A model generated the notes under the pieces. It saw nothing but the letters and a program-made list of their open reading frames with translations, was not told where the DNA came from and ran no database searches. Shown piece after piece: positions 14,388-24,193 of a stretch of 64,000 nt of DNA. This stretch comes from Pseudoxanthomonas sp. PXM01 (GTDB lineage: Bacteria; Pseudomonadota; Gammaproteobacteria; Xanthomonadales; Xanthomonadaceae), in the NCBI RefSeq assembly GCF_014851815.1, contig NZ_JACVAJ010000002.1:1-64000 (forward strand), in the 5' to 3' direction. Positions within the stretch are counted from its first letter, which is position 1; each line of letters starts with the position of its first letter. The translations under genes were made by a program, and so were the position numbers.

Positions 14388-16649
14388 TCATGCCAGTCGG
14401 TCGGCCGCTGCGACGATATCCTCATCCCCCGGCAGCACCAGGAAGGCCGCGCCGGCCAGCGGCGTGTACGTATCCGCACCCACTACGCGCTGGAACGGAC
14501 GCGCCCGGTAGCCCGCCTCCGCAATCGCCGTGATGACGCCCTCGCCTACGCCAGCCGCGTGCCGGCCCTCGTCGACCACCAGGATGCGCTTCGCGGTTTT
14601 CGCCTGTTCGGCGATGAAGGCGGCGTTGAGCGGCACCAGCCAGCGCAGATCGACCACGCGCACCTTCCAGCCGTGCTTCTTACCGATACTGCGCGCGGCG
14701 CGCAGGCTCATCGGCACGCCGTTGCCGTAGGTGAAGATGACCAGATCGTCCGCGTCCGCGTCGTAGACGCGCCCTTCGCCCAGCGGCATCGCCCCGTCCT
14801 GCGCGGGATACGGGAACAGCCACTGGCCATCGCCGGCCTCGTGCAGATCCTTGGTCATGTACAGCGCGATCGGCTCCAGGAACACGCTGACACGCCCATC
14901 GACCTTCGCCAGTGCCGCGAGCGTGCGCAGCATCGCGGCGGCATCATCGCCACGCGAGGGGCAACCCACGACGAGACCCGGGATGTCGCGCAGCGCCGTG
15001 ATCGAGTTGTCGTTGTGGAAGTGGCCACCGAATCCGCGCTGGTAACCCAGGCCGGCCATCCGCACCACCATCGGATTGCGGTACTGGTTGTTGCTGAAGA
15101 ACTGCAGGCTGGCAGCCTCGCCACGGATCTGGTCGCAGGCGTTGTGGAAGTAGGCCAGGTACTGGATCTCCGGGATCGGCAACATGCCCAGGTTCGCGTA
15201 ACCCTGCGCCAGGCCCAGGATCATGGTCTCGTCGAGCAGCGTGTTGAATACACGGGTGCCCTTGAACGCCTTCTGCAGGCCCTTGGTCACCGTGTAGACA
15301 CCGCCCTTCTGCGCCACGTCCTCACCGAACAGCAGGGTCTCCGGGTACTTGCAGAACAGGTCGTGCAGCGCATTGTTGATCTGGATGGCCAGGTGGCGCG
15401 GCGGCAGCTTCTCCGGCAGCTTGTCCTCGCTACCGAAGGCGGCCACCCGCTTCTCGTGAGGCGCGACACGCGCCGCCTCTGCTGCCACCGCATCGGGCGT
15501 GTAAGGAGCCAGCGGTGCCATCACGTGCGCGAGCGTGCCTATGCGCGGACGACTGTCCGCGTCCTCGGCGGCGGCGAAGCAGCGCTTGCGCGTGGCTTCG
15601 TACAGTGCCAGCAGCGCATCCTTCGACAGCAGGCCGGATTCCAGCGCGATCGCCGCCGAACGCAGCAACGGGTCGGTCGCCTCCACCGCGCACAGCTCCT
15701 CCAGCGGACGCCATTCGATCTCGAAGTCGGTACCGGCGTGCCCCATGATCCGCGTGGTGCGCAGGTGCAGGAAGGTGGGGCGGCGCGTGCGGCGGCAATG
15801 CTCGACCGCCGCCTGCACCTGGCCGTAGCCGGTGGCCAGGTCCAGGCCATCGGCGTGGAAGTAGTCGAGATCCTTGCGGTCGCGGAAGTTGCGGCCGATC
15901 CAGCCTTCCGGCGTCTTCACCGAAATGCCGATGCCGTTGTCCTCGCAGACGAACAGCACCGGTGCCGGCAGCTTCTGGTAGGCGGTCCACGCCGCCGCAT
16001 TGAATGCGGTCTGCGCAGTGGCGTGATTGCTCGAGGCGTCGCCGAACGAGCAGATCGCGATGCTGTCCTCGGGAATCGGCGATGCATGGCCGATGCGACG
16101 GGCCTGCTCGATGGCCACCGCCGTGCCCAGCGCCTTCGGCAGGTGCGATGCGATGGTGGACGTCTGCGGCAGCACCCACAACGGCTTGCTGCCCCAGACT
16201 TTGTGGCGGCCGCCCGACGCGGGATCCTCGGCGCTCGCCGCGAAGCTCAGCGCCGAATCCATCACCGGATCCATGCCCGGCAACTTGCGGAAGCGCTCGG
16301 CCATGAAGCCGCCGCTGCGGTAGTGCAGGAAGGCGGGGTCGGTATGCCGGGTCAGCCGCGCCACCATCGCATTGCCTTCGTGACCGGAACTGCCGATGGT
16401 GTAGAAGACCTTGTTCTGCACGCGCAGCACGCGTGCCATCAGGTCCAGGTGGCGCGAGATCAACTGGGATTCCAGCAGTTCGATGAAGCCGCCCGCATCC
16501 AGCGCGCTGCCGGGCAGGATGGCGTCGCCGGTCGCCGGCGTCGCGCCGACCCGTCCGTTCCACTCCTTCACGAACTCGATGAAGTTCTGGTCGCAGATCT
16601 CGGCACGGTTGAGGCCCTTCATGCGGGCCGGAATCGGGTTGGCGGTCAT
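14388..16649 (-). CDS. Fused alpha-beta E1 component of a 2-oxo acid dehydrogenase
   Basis: The 753-residue protein joins two halves that are separate subunits in most branched-chain or pyruvate dehydrogenases. The alpha-like half (about 1-400) has the thiamin diphosphate motif GDASSNHATAQTAFNAAAW ending in the CEDNGIGIS strand. The beta-like half (about 425-753) starts ALHDLFCKYPETLLFGEDVAQKGG and ends in the transketolase C-terminal domain (KRILVVDEGRHAAGVGEG). It would decarboxylate a 2-oxo acid and pass the acyl group to a lipoyl E2. No E2 or E3 gene is adjacent, so its partner and substrate are unknown. Homologues are often mislabelled as transporters. Confidence 0.87.
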   Translation of the reverse strand: MTANPIPARMKGLNRAEICDQNFIEFVKEWNGRVGATPATGDAILPGSALDAGGFIELLESQLISRHLDLMARVLRVQNKVFYTIGSSGHEGNAMVARLTRHTDPAFLHYRSGGFMAERFRKLPGMDPVMDSALSFAASAEDPASGGRHKVWGSKPLWVLPQTSTIASHLPKALGTAVAIEQARRIGHASPIPEDSIAICSFGDASSNHATAQTAFNAAAWTAYQKLPAPVLFVCEDNGIGISVKTPEGWIGRNFRDRKDLDYFHADGLDLATGYGQVQAAVEHCRRTRRPTFLHLRTTRIMGHAGTDFEIEWRPLEELCAVEATDPLLRSAAIALESGLLSKDALLALYEATRKRCFAAAEDADSRPRIGTLAHVMAPLAPYTPDAVAAEAARVAPHEKRVAAFGSEDKLPEKLPPRHLAIQINNALHDLFCKYPETLLFGEDVAQKGGVYTVTKGLQKAFKGTRVFNTLLDETMILGLAQGYANLGMLPIPEIQYLAYFHNACDQIRGEAASLQFFSNNQYRNPMVVRMAGLGYQRGFGGHFHNDNSITALRDIPGLVVGCPSRGDDAAAMLRTLAALAKVDGRVSVFLEPIALYMTKDLHEAGDGQWLFPYPAQDGAMPLGEGRVYDADADDLVIFTYGNGVPMSLRAARSIGKKHGWKVRVVDLRWLVPLNAAFIAEQAKTAKRILVVDEGRHAAGVGEGVITAIAEAGYRARPFQRVVGADTYTPLAGAAFLVLPGDEDIVAAADRLA

Positions 16650-16657
16650 GTGTTTGC

Positions 16658-17314
16658 TCAGGCTTGGGAAAACGCCAGACGTGCTGCGACGTCGTCGCTC
16701 ACAACAGGCATGGGAACGAAACCCGGCGTGGCGCGCACGCGCGCCAGCCAGTCGGTGATGCGGGGATAGACGGAAAGGTCGAAGCCGCCGTCGTCCGCAC
16801 AGTGCGTGTAGGCGAACAGCGCGATGTCGGCCACGCCGTACTCGGGGCCGGTGAACCAGCGGGCACCCTGCAGATGTTTTTCCATGACAGCCAATGCCTG
16901 GCCTCCCCGCTCGATCAGGCGCGGCAAGTCGGCACGGCGTGGCGAATCCGGCGCCGTCCAGCCGCGGATGAAGCGCGCAACCGCGATGTAGGGCTCGTGG
17001 CTGTACTGCTCGAAGAACAGCCAGCTAAGCGCCTGCGCGCGCTGCCACGCATCTGCGGGCAGGAAGGCGGTACCGTCGGCGAGCCAGCACAGGATGGCGT
17101 TCGACTCGACCAGGATGCCGCCGTCGGTACGCTCCAGCATCGGCACCTTGCCGTTGGGATTTTTCGCCAGGTACTCCGGCGTCCGCGTCGCACCGTTCGC
17201 ACTGTCGACCTCGATCCAGTCGAAACGACGTCCGAGTTGTTCAAGCAACAGGCGCACCTTGTGGCAGTTGCCCGACGTGGCCATGCCGTAGGCGGTAACG
17301 GACTCAGGCGACAT
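16658..17314 (-). CDS. Glutathione S-transferase family protein
   Basis: Start MSPESVTAYGMATSGNCHKV gives 218 residues. The N-terminal thioredoxin-like domain carries the SGNCHKVRLLLEQLG helix and the cis-Pro/Glu-Ser glutathione-binding segment KVPMLERTDGGILVESNAIL (about 52-71). The C-terminal domain is helical (about 85-210) with the conserved N-capping box GPEYGVADIALFAY. Its substrate is unknown. The start overlaps the end of the nucleotidyltransferase-like gene by 11 bases, so it is the last gene of a three-gene run. Confidence 0.88.
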   Translation of the reverse strand: MSPESVTAYGMATSGNCHKVRLLLEQLGRRFDWIEVDSANGATRTPEYLAKNPNGKVPMLERTDGGILVESNAILCWLADGTAFLPADAWQRAQALSWLFFEQYSHEPYIAVARFIRGWTAPDSPRRADLPRLIERGGQALAVMEKHLQGARWFTGPEYGVADIALFAYTHCADDGGFDLSVYPRITDWLARVRATPGFVPMPVVSDDVAARLAFSQA

Positions 17315-17792
17315 GGCTGTGCTCCAGGAAGGCGGCGATGCGGGCGGCCTTGGCCAGGTCCTTGGTGCGACCGAACAAAAGGAAGATGCGGTGCTGTTCG
17401 GCCAGCGTCGGTACGCGGCCGGCATGACCTTCGATCTCGAGGGCCATGTCGTCGAGCACGCGCAAGGGATGCCAACCGTCCGACGTCATCACTTCCAGTC
17501 CTCCCATCGCTTCGAGCGGCATCGGCAGATGCGTGAAGCGTGCGAAGGTGGACCGGAAGCGTGCCTCATCCTGCGGTCGGTACCACCGATCAATATGGGA
17601 CGCCCAGACGCCCTGCAGGCGCAGCGCATCCTCGCGACTGCAAAGCACATCGATATCGTGGGGCGCGATATCCGGTACACCCGCGAGTGCCATCGCGGCA
17701 CTGCCGATGATCCACCATGGGTCGCGGAAGGTCCGCGCCAGCTCAGGCAGGGCGTGTTGCAGGCCTGCGTGCAGCGCGGACGTCGAGGTCAC
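17304..17792 (-). CDS. Nucleotidyltransferase-like protein
   Basis: A 162-residue protein with an N-terminal core WWIIGSAAMALAGVPDIAPH and DIDVLCSREDA (about residues 24-52). This resembles the G-S/G-x(n)-D-x-D motif of minimal nucleotidyltransferases of the aminoglycoside-adenylyltransferase type; the DIDV pair would be the metal ligands. The GTG start at 17792 overlaps the TGA of the upstream GNAT gene (GTGA), indicating coupling. Family assignment is by motif only and activity is unknown. Confidence 0.68.
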   Translation of the reverse strand: MTSTSALHAGLQHALPELARTFRDPWWIIGSAAMALAGVPDIAPHDIDVLCSREDALRLQGVWASHIDRWYRPQDEARFRSTFARFTHLPMPLEAMGGLEVMTSDGWHPLRVLDDMALEIEGHAGRVPTLAEQHRIFLLFGRTKDLAKAARIAAFLEHSHVA

Positions 17793-18340
17793 GGATGCAC
17801 GGTCCTGCGTGCCTTCCACGCCGCACGGGTCTGGCCCCAGACCTCGACCGGCTTCTCGTGGTGCGGTTCGGGCAGGCGGTCCATCCGCAGGTACGTCGAA
17901 CCGAGTTTGACGGCAACGGCTTTCGAACTGGTGTTCTGCGGATCGATGGTGTGGATCACCTCGTCCCAGCCCAGGTGGTTGAACGCCCACTCGACGCAGG
18001 CCGCGGCGGCCTCGGGGGCGTAACCCTGCCCCCACGCGTTGCGCGCGATGCTCCAGCCGACTTCCGTGCCCGGCCAGCCTTCCGGCTGCCACGGCCCTAC
18101 CCGGCCGACCCACTGGCCGCTCGCCTTCTCGATCACCGAGAACATCCCGAATCCCTGCAGATGCCAGCTGCCCAGCGTCGCCGCCAGGCTTCTCCAGGCG
18201 GGTGAGCGCGCCATGACGCCGCCGATGTAGCGCGTCGCCTCTTCGTCGGCGCCGAACGCCGCCCAGGCCTCGTAATCCTCACGCCGCGGAAGGCGCAGCA
18301 GCAGGCGCGGGGTTTCAAGCTGGAGATTGGACAGGTCCAT
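17789..18340 (-). CDS. GNAT-family N-acetyltransferase (RimJ/RimL type)
   Basis: Start MDLSNLQLETPRLLLRLPRR gives 183 residues. The ETPRLLLR opening, the acyl-CoA-binding stretch VGWSIARNAWGQGYAPEAAAA (about 98-118) and the NTSSKAVAVKLG segment mark the RimJ/RimL branch of GNAT acetyltransferases. These acetylate protein N-termini or small molecules, and the acceptor here is unknown. First gene of the GNAT / nucleotidyltransferase / GST run. The 94 bases upstream to gcdH hold no gene. Confidence 0.88.
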   Translation of the reverse strand: MDLSNLQLETPRLLLRLPRREDYEAWAAFGADEEATRYIGGVMARSPAWRSLAATLGSWHLQGFGMFSVIEKASGQWVGRVGPWQPEGWPGTEVGWSIARNAWGQGYAPEAAAACVEWAFNHLGWDEVIHTIDPQNTSSKAVAVKLGSTYLRMDRLPEPHHEKPVEVWGQTRAAWKARRTVHP

Positions 18341-18434
18341 CAGTACCGCACCATCCCACCAGAAAAACCGGACATAGCCAGGGGCGATGCTCGACCTCCC
18401 CTGCACCCGTACTCCCGCGCCGGGAGTGACCCGT

Positions 18435-19598
<1,164 letters not shown>

Positions 19599-19677
19599 TG
19601 CGCTTCAACCGGCGGGAGTCATTGTTCCGCATTGTATGCGGTGGCCCTCGGAGCCGGTAAGCGCCACTCCGCAAAGC

Positions 19678-19702
19678 AAAGGCCGGCGAAACGCCGGCCT
19701 TT
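19678..19702 (-). terminator. Intrinsic terminator of the glycine-zipper gene
   Basis: AAAGGCCGGCG (19678-19688) pairs perfectly with 19692-19702 around an AAA loop (TTT on the minus strand), an 11-bp GC-rich stem closed by A-T pairs so that the minus-strand copy ends in T residues. It lies 44 bases after the stop of the minus-strand gene at 19747. Confidence 0.75.
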
Positions 19703-19746
19703 GCGGGGTGCCACGTTAAAACGCAGGCCCACGCGGGGCCTGTGCC

Positions 19747-20562
19747 TCAGCCCTTGCCGGGCGCGTCGATGCTGGCCGTCTGAGTCACTACCTGCCCATC
19801 GATCACGGGCAGGCGATCACCCGGCTTCTGGTCCAGGCGGATGGTCTTGTCCTGGCCATCGAAACGGTAGGTCACGTCGTAACCGATCACCTTGTCCGTC
19901 GTGCCCATCGCAATGCGGCTACCCGGCTTGCTGTCCATCCGCATGGTGCCGGTGGTGCCATCCGGATTGCGGTAGGTCACGTTGTAACCGGTGACCCGGG
20001 AGGACTCCGACGTGGCGTTCTCGGTGTGGCACTGACGCTCCGTGCGGTTGACCACCCGGCCACCCACGTGGCGCTTGTCCACCTGGTTGCCGATGGCGCC
20101 ACCGGCTACCGCACCGGCGACCGTCGCGGCTTTCTTGCCGTTGCCGCCGCCCACCTGGTTGCCCAGCAGGCCGCCGATCACGGCGCCCGCCACCGTACCG
20201 CCCACGTTGCCGTCGCGCTCGGGCAGTCGTTCCTGCACAACCACGTCTTGGCAGACCTCACGGGGGGTGCTGGTGCTCGTGGTCTCGCGCACCGCCTCGG
20301 TGCCGATGACCGTTGCGTAGAGCTTCTCGGAGCTGGTGATCGGATCGGCCTTCACGACCGTGGCGTACTGCAGCGTGCCTGTCGGGATCTCGTTGCCGGT
20401 GGCCGCCACGTCGTCCGCGACCAGCGTGCCGTCGGTCGCCGTGACCAACCCGCCCTGCTCCGCGGGGCCCTTGTCGCCCCCCTTGAGGAATGCGGCGGTG
20501 GCTACGCCACCCACCAGCAGCGCGCCTACGGCGACCAGAATCGTAGTGGTATTGCTCTTCAT
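19747..20562 (-). CDS. Glycine-zipper 2TM-domain envelope protein
   Basis: ATG 20562 (MKSNTTTILVAVGALLVGGV) is preceded by GGAGGCAGCG, a good ribosome site. The 271-residue protein has one N-terminal membrane anchor (about residues 7-27). A central glycine-zipper pair follows at about 122-160 (GGTVAGAVIGGLLGNQVGGG and VAGAVAGGAIGNQVDKRH), the pattern of SlyB and Rickettsia 17-kDa antigens. Two beta-rich repeats then end the chain, each containing a YxVTYR..DG or YDVTYRFDG motif (about 190-250). It is probably in the cell envelope, and its role is unknown. Confidence 0.82.
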   Translation of the reverse strand: MKSNTTTILVAVGALLVGGVATAAFLKGGDKGPAEQGGLVTATDGTLVADDVAATGNEIPTGTLQYATVVKADPITSSEKLYATVIGTEAVRETTSTSTPREVCQDVVVQERLPERDGNVGGTVAGAVIGGLLGNQVGGGNGKKAATVAGAVAGGAIGNQVDKRHVGGRVVNRTERQCHTENATSESSRVTGYNVTYRNPDGTTGTMRMDSKPGSRIAMGTTDKVIGYDVTYRFDGQDKTIRLDQKPGDRLPVIDGQVVTQTASIDAPGKG

Positions 20563-20736
20563 CGCTGCCTCCAAGTCGGGCGGTCCCCGATTCATCTTGG
20601 TCATCATTGCACCATTGCCAACCTGAACAAAGCACCTGCGAAGGCCCACGAAAACGAACAAAAAATGAACGCTTCAATGACGCGCCGATCATGCTAGCGT
20701 GGCGCGCGTTCCACCTCACAAGACAGAGATCCCGCC

Positions 20737-20955
20737 ATGCCCAACCCGCTGCTGCTGCCATTGCTTGAGTGGGCACGAAAGCTGCGCTACCCGACCTTGT
20801 TCAAGATCACGGCGGCGCTTTTCCTGGTCACCCTGTTCGTGCCCGATCCGTTCCCGCTCGTGGACGAGATCCTGTTCGGCCTCGGTACGCTGCTGCTGGC
20901 CAACTGGAAACGGCGCAAGGAACCGCCGTCGGCGATCGAACCCTCCCAGCACTGA
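20737..20955 (+). CDS. Small membrane protein
   Basis: A 72-residue protein with a hydrophobic N-terminus (MPNPLLLPLLEWARKLRYPTL) and one or two membrane spans, about residues 20-36 (LFKITAALFLVTLFVPD) and 41-55 (LVDEILFGLGTLLLANW), then a basic tail (KRRKEPP). The pattern fits a family of uncharacterised proteobacterial membrane proteins (DUF6116-like, from memory). It ends 3 bases before the tatD-like gene, so the two are likely co-transcribed. Confidence 0.75.
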   Translation: MPNPLLLPLLEWARKLRYPTLFKITAALFLVTLFVPDPFPLVDEILFGLGTLLLANWKRRKEPPSAIEPSQH

Positions 20956-20958
20956 CGC

Positions 20959-21726
20959 ATGCTGGTCGATAGCCACAGCCACTTCGACGCACCGGAGTTC
21001 GACGCAGACCGTCGTGAGGCGTTGGCGCGGGCGCGTGCGGCCGGGGTGACGCGGCAGGTGGTGCCCGCCATCACGGCCGCTTCCTGGCCGAAGCTGCGCG
21101 AGGTATGCACGAGCGATACGGGATTGTTCCCGGCCTACGGGTTGCATCCGATGTATCTCGCCGAACATCGTCCCGCGCATCTCGATGATCTGCGTATCTG
21201 GGTCGAGCGCGAGCGACCGGTGGCCATCGGCGAGTGCGGGCTGGACTTTTTCGTCGACGGTCTGGATGCCGACGAACAGCAGCGCTATTTCGACGGTCAA
21301 CTGCGGTTGGCGAGAGAATTCGACCTGCCGCTGATCGTGCATGCGCGGCGCGCGGTGGATGCGGTAATCGCGTCGGTCAAACGCATCGGCCGCCTGCGCG
21401 GCGTGGTACACAGCTTCTCCGGCAGCCCCGAGCAGGCGCGTCAGCTGTGGCAGGCGGGTTTCCTGATCGGCTTGGGCGGACCGGTCACGTACGAACGCGC
21501 AAACCGCCTGCGCACTCTCGCCCGCACCATGCCACTCGAATTCCTGCTGTTGGAAACCGACGCGCCCGACCAGCCCGACGCAGGCATCCGCGGGCAGCGC
21601 AACGAGCCAGGGCGGCTAACCGCGGTCCGTGACGTGATCGCGGAACTTCGCGCCCAGTCGCCTGACGAGATCGCCGCGGCGACGACGCGCAACGCCGAGC
21701 GTCTCTTCAGCCTGCCGTCGGACTGA
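20959..21726 (+). CDS. TatD-family metal-dependent hydrolase
   Basis: The 255-residue TIM-barrel hydrolase has the metal ligands in DSHSHFD (residues 4-10), the catalytic-region GECGLDFF (about 94-101), H in IVHARRA (about 130), HSFSGS (about 153) and ETDAPD (about 200-205). TatD enzymes are Mg-dependent 3'-5' DNA/RNA exonucleases or D-aminoacyl-tRNA-type hydrolases. Its last 20 bases overlap the 3' end of the convergent tcdA gene. Confidence 0.92.
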   Translation: MLVDSHSHFDAPEFDADRREALARARAAGVTRQVVPAITAASWPKLREVCTSDTGLFPAYGLHPMYLAEHRPAHLDDLRIWVERERPVAIGECGLDFFVDGLDADEQQRYFDGQLRLAREFDLPLIVHARRAVDAVIASVKRIGRLRGVVHSFSGSPEQARQLWQAGFLIGLGGPVTYERANRLRTLARTMPLEFLLLETDAPDQPDAGIRGQRNEPGRLTAVRDVIAELRAQSPDEIAAATTRNAERLFSLPSD

Positions 21727-22522
21727 CGGCCGGTTTCGACGGCTTGGCCAGCAATTCCAGCGCCTTGCCCACCATCACGAATGCGAACGCGCCGGTGATG
21801 TGGGTGGCCGCACCGAGGCCGACACCGCAATCCAGTTTCAGCGCAGCGTCCGCGCCCAGTTGCGGGCGCAGGCCACAGACGCTGCCATCGGCCTGCGGAT
21901 ACTTGACGTTCTCCAGCGAGTACACGGCTTGTACGCCGAAGTAGCGATCCTTGTTCTTCGGGAAGTTGAAGTCCGAGCGCAGCTTCTTGCGCACCAGTGC
22001 GAGCAGCGCATCGTGCTCGGTGCGCGAAAGATCCCGCAGGCGGATCTGGGTAGGGTCGGTGCGGCCACCAGCCGAGCCGGATACGACGATCGGCAGCTTG
22101 CGCCGGCGGCACCAGGCGATCATCTCCACCTTGACCCTGAAACTGTCGCAGGCGTCGAGTACCAGATCAAATCCGCGATCAAGCAGCTCGACCATGTTGC
22201 TCGAGGTGAGGAACTGCGGCACGACCTCGACCTCGATCAGCGGATTGATCGCCCGGCAACGCGCGGCCATCGCCTCAGCCTTGTTCTGCCCGTAGTGACC
22301 CTCCAGCGCGGGCAATTGGCGATTGGTGTTGGACACGCAGATGTCGTCGGCATCGATCAGCGTCAGGTGGCCGATGCCGGAGCGTGCCAGCGCCTCGACG
22401 ACCCACGAGCCCACGCCGCCCATGCCCACCACCGCTACACGCGCGGCCGCATGCCGCTCCACCGAGCCCACGCCGTACAGACGGTCGATACCGGCGAACC
22501 GGTCTCTCAGTTCTTTCTTCAT
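21707..22522 (-). CDS. tcdA: tRNA threonylcarbamoyladenosine dehydratase TcdA (CsdL)
   Basis: The 271-residue E1-like protein cyclises t6A37 to ct6A in ANN-decoding tRNAs. The ATP-binding loop VVGMGGVGSWVVEALARSG lies at about residues 31-49, the adenylation Arg/Asn in NTNRQLPAL (about 70-78) and the DACDSFRVK motif near 123. A conserved C-terminal cysteine segment (KLDCGVGLGAATHITGAF) follows, with the final hydrophobic helix helping membrane association. Converges on and overlaps the TatD gene by 20 bases. Confidence 0.93.
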   Translation of the reverse strand: MKKELRDRFAGIDRLYGVGSVERHAAARVAVVGMGGVGSWVVEALARSGIGHLTLIDADDICVSNTNRQLPALEGHYGQNKAEAMAARCRAINPLIEVEVVPQFLTSSNMVELLDRGFDLVLDACDSFRVKVEMIAWCRRRKLPIVVSGSAGGRTDPTQIRLRDLSRTEHDALLALVRKKLRSDFNFPKNKDRYFGVQAVYSLENVKYPQADGSVCGLRPQLGADAALKLDCGVGLGAATHITGAFAFVMVGKALELLAKPSKPAVSPTAG

Positions 22523-22598
22523 GTCACTAGTGTAAGCCGTGGCGCGAACCGTGACGGGCGTCGTACCATCGCGGCGTCACTCACAAGGAGCCCGCCGC

Positions 22599-23039
22599 AT
22601 GGCCAGCCAACCCGAGACCAAGAAACCCTCCGCCGCCTCGCGTTACCTGTTCCTGTTTCTCATCGGCCTGGTGGTGGGTGCCATCTGCACGGTGATGGCG
22701 CTACGCGCCATCCAGGCACGCCAGGATCCGTTCCCGGACAGCGTGATGAACGTGATGGCAAAGCACTCCGGCCAGTTGGCCGACAAGGTCAAGCAGAACC
22801 GCTGCGCCGCCACCGACACCATTCCCCACGTTCGTACGCTGCGCGCGATGGCGAACGATCTGGAGATGGCCTTCCCCGGCATCGCCGACGACCAGCGCTT
22901 CAAGACGCACACCAGCCAGTTCCGGGCCGACCTCGACGCCGCCCTGAGTACGCCGCCGACGGATTGCGCCGCCGCGGCAGCGCTGGCCGAAAAGCTGGGC
23001 GGAAGCTGCAAGGCCTGCCACCAGGATTTCCGTGGGTGA
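22599..23039 (+). CDS. Membrane-anchored cytochrome c'-like protein
   Basis: ATG 22599 follows AAGGAG with correct spacing. The 146-residue product has one N-terminal transmembrane anchor (about residues 17-38, YLFLFLIGLVVGAICTVMAL) and a helical soluble domain with a C-terminal haem attachment site CKACHQDF (about 137-144), where CxxCH plus a near-C-terminal location is the hallmark of class II cytochromes c (c'/c-556). Four helices fit the length. It would be exported and haem-loaded by the Ccm system encoded further right. Electron partner unknown. Confidence 0.86.
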   Translation: MASQPETKKPSAASRYLFLFLIGLVVGAICTVMALRAIQARQDPFPDSVMNVMAKHSGQLADKVKQNRCAATDTIPHVRTLRAMANDLEMAFPGIADDQRFKTHTSQFRADLDAALSTPPTDCAAAAALAEKLGGSCKACHQDFRG

Positions 23040-23066
23040 CGCGCGTTGCGCGACTGAATCGCTGCT

Positions 23067-23098
23067 GACAATCGGGCCGCGCAAGCGGCCCGATTGTC
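23067..23098 (+). terminator. Strong hairpin after the cytochrome gene
   Basis: A perfect 14-bp stem (GACAATCGGGCCGC at 23067-23080 and its complement at 23085-23098) closed by a GCAA tetraloop, 28 bases after the stop codon. There is no T-run, so it may act as a stabilising or weakly terminating hairpin. Confidence 0.6.
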
Positions 23099-23181
23099 GT
23101 CATGTTCACGCGGTGATGTAGAGCATGCGCCTCCAAGGGACCGCACGGCACGACGGTCCCATACATCCACAGGAGGCACCC

Positions 23182-23661
23182 ATGAACATGCGTCTGCTCG
23201 CCATCGGCCTGACCGCCACCGTCGCTCTCGCGGGTTGCGCCAGCACGTCTCCCGGCTACAGCAGCGGTGGCTACAACGGTGGCGGCTACAACAGCGCCCC
23301 GGCCAACCGTTACTGCGCCGACTGCGGCATCGTCGAGCGGATCGACGTGGTGCCATCCGGCCGCAGCGCGCCGTCGGCTACCGGTGCGGTGCTGGGCGGC
23401 ATCGTCGGCGCCGTTGCAGGCCGCCAGATCTCCGACCGTACCGGCGGCAGCGAGGGCAACAAGAACGTTTCCACCGTGGCCGGTGCAGTGGCGGGCGCAG
23501 CGGCCGGCAACGCGATCCAGAACCGCACGACCGGCGACACCTACAACGTCACCGTCCGCATGGACGACGGTCGCCGAGTGACGATCAACCAGCACGACCT
23601 GGCGGGCGTGCGGGAGAACACTTATGTCCGCATCCAGAACGGACGCGTCGTGATCCGCTGA
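23182..23661 (+). CDS. Glycine-zipper lipoprotein
   Basis: ATG 23182 sits behind AGGAGG (23171-23176). The 159-residue product has a lipoprotein signal peptide with lipobox LAGC (Cys at about residue 18). A Gly/Tyr/Ser repeat linker follows (YSSGGYNGGGYNS). Next come a cysteine pair YCADCG and a glycine zipper at about 68-115 (TGAVLGGIVGAVAGRQISD and AGAVAGAAAGNAIQNR). A C-terminal beta-rich domain (VTVRMDDGRRVTINQHD) closes the chain. It is predicted to be an outer-membrane lipoprotein of the SlyB/17-kDa-antigen kind and so a LolCD client. Confidence 0.85.
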   Translation: MNMRLLAIGLTATVALAGCASTSPGYSSGGYNGGGYNSAPANRYCADCGIVERIDVVPSGRSAPSATGAVLGGIVGAVAGRQISDRTGGSEGNKNVSTVAGAVAGAAAGNAIQNRTTGDTYNVTVRMDDGRRVTINQHDLAGVRENTYVRIQNGRVVIR

Positions 23662-23687
23662 TCCTTGCCCGTCCCGCTTCAAAGAAA

Positions 23688-23714
23688 AAGCCCGGCGTGA
23701 GCCGGGCTTTTTTT
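23688..23714. terminator. Bidirectional intrinsic terminator
   Basis: AAGCCCGGC (23688-23696), loop GTGA, GCCGGGCTT followed by TTTTT. A run of A's precedes the stem, so it can terminate both the lipoprotein transcript and the convergent cold-shock transcript. Confidence 0.92.
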
Positions 23715-23754
23715 GCGGAGCACGCGCCGTAGCGCGGTTCGGCGATTTCCGGGA

Positions 23755-23964
23755 TCAGACTGGCTGCACAGCGTCGGCCTGCAGGCCCTTCTGGCCCTGG
23801 ACGACGGTGAAGCTGACCTTCTGGCCTTCCTTCAGGCTCTTGAAGCCCTGGGTCTGGATGGCACGGAAATGCACGAACACGTCTTCACCATTCTCGCGGC
23901 TGATGAAGCCGAAGCCCTTGGCATCGTTGAACCATTTGACGGTTCCGGTTTCACGATCAGACAT
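23755..23964 (-). CDS. cspA: CspA-family cold-shock protein
   Basis: The 69-residue OB-fold protein has RNP1 KGFGFI (residues 16-21) and RNP2 VFVHF (about 29-33), with the usual N-terminal [12 protein letters not shown] and C-terminal [15 protein letters not shown]. It binds single-stranded RNA/DNA as a chaperone. A GGAG ribosome site lies just before the ATG. The long upstream gap (about 230 bp to the next gene) leaves room for a structured 5' leader of the kind that makes cspA-type genes cold-responsive, though that is not shown here. Confidence 0.96.
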   Translation of the reverse strand: MSDRETGTVKWFNDAKGFGFISRENGEDVFVHFRAIQTQGFKSLKEGQKVSFTVVQGQKGLQADAVQPV

Positions 23965-24128
23965 CTACTTGCTCCTTGAAACGGGTGGTGGTTACGCCTG
24001 CTGGGCGGCTGGTTGCAAGGAGGAAGCGAGGTACAACGATGCAGCGGATCATGGATCTACCCCATCAGGCCACGATTCACGGTGACCTTGGCAACGGCAG
24101 CGGCCGCACAGTAACCCGGCATTTGGCA

Positions 24129-24157
24129 AAATGCAAACGCTTGAACGGAAAAGTCAA
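24129..24157 (-). promoter_or_regulatory. Candidate promoter of the cold-shock gene
   Basis: On the minus strand TTGACT (24157-24152) is followed after 17 bases by GCATTT (24134-24129). The -35 is good, the -10 weak. It would give a leader of about 155 nt before the cold-shock ATG, consistent with the long 5' UTRs of this family. A low-confidence match. Confidence 0.35.
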
Positions 24158-24193
24158 GCCCCCGGCAACCCTTTGATTCCCTAGGAGATTTGA

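Noticed and set aside
14559-16769. 736-codon plus-strand ORF opposite the E1 fusion gene
   Set aside because: Antisense shadow of a high-GC gene; no motif and no ribosome site.
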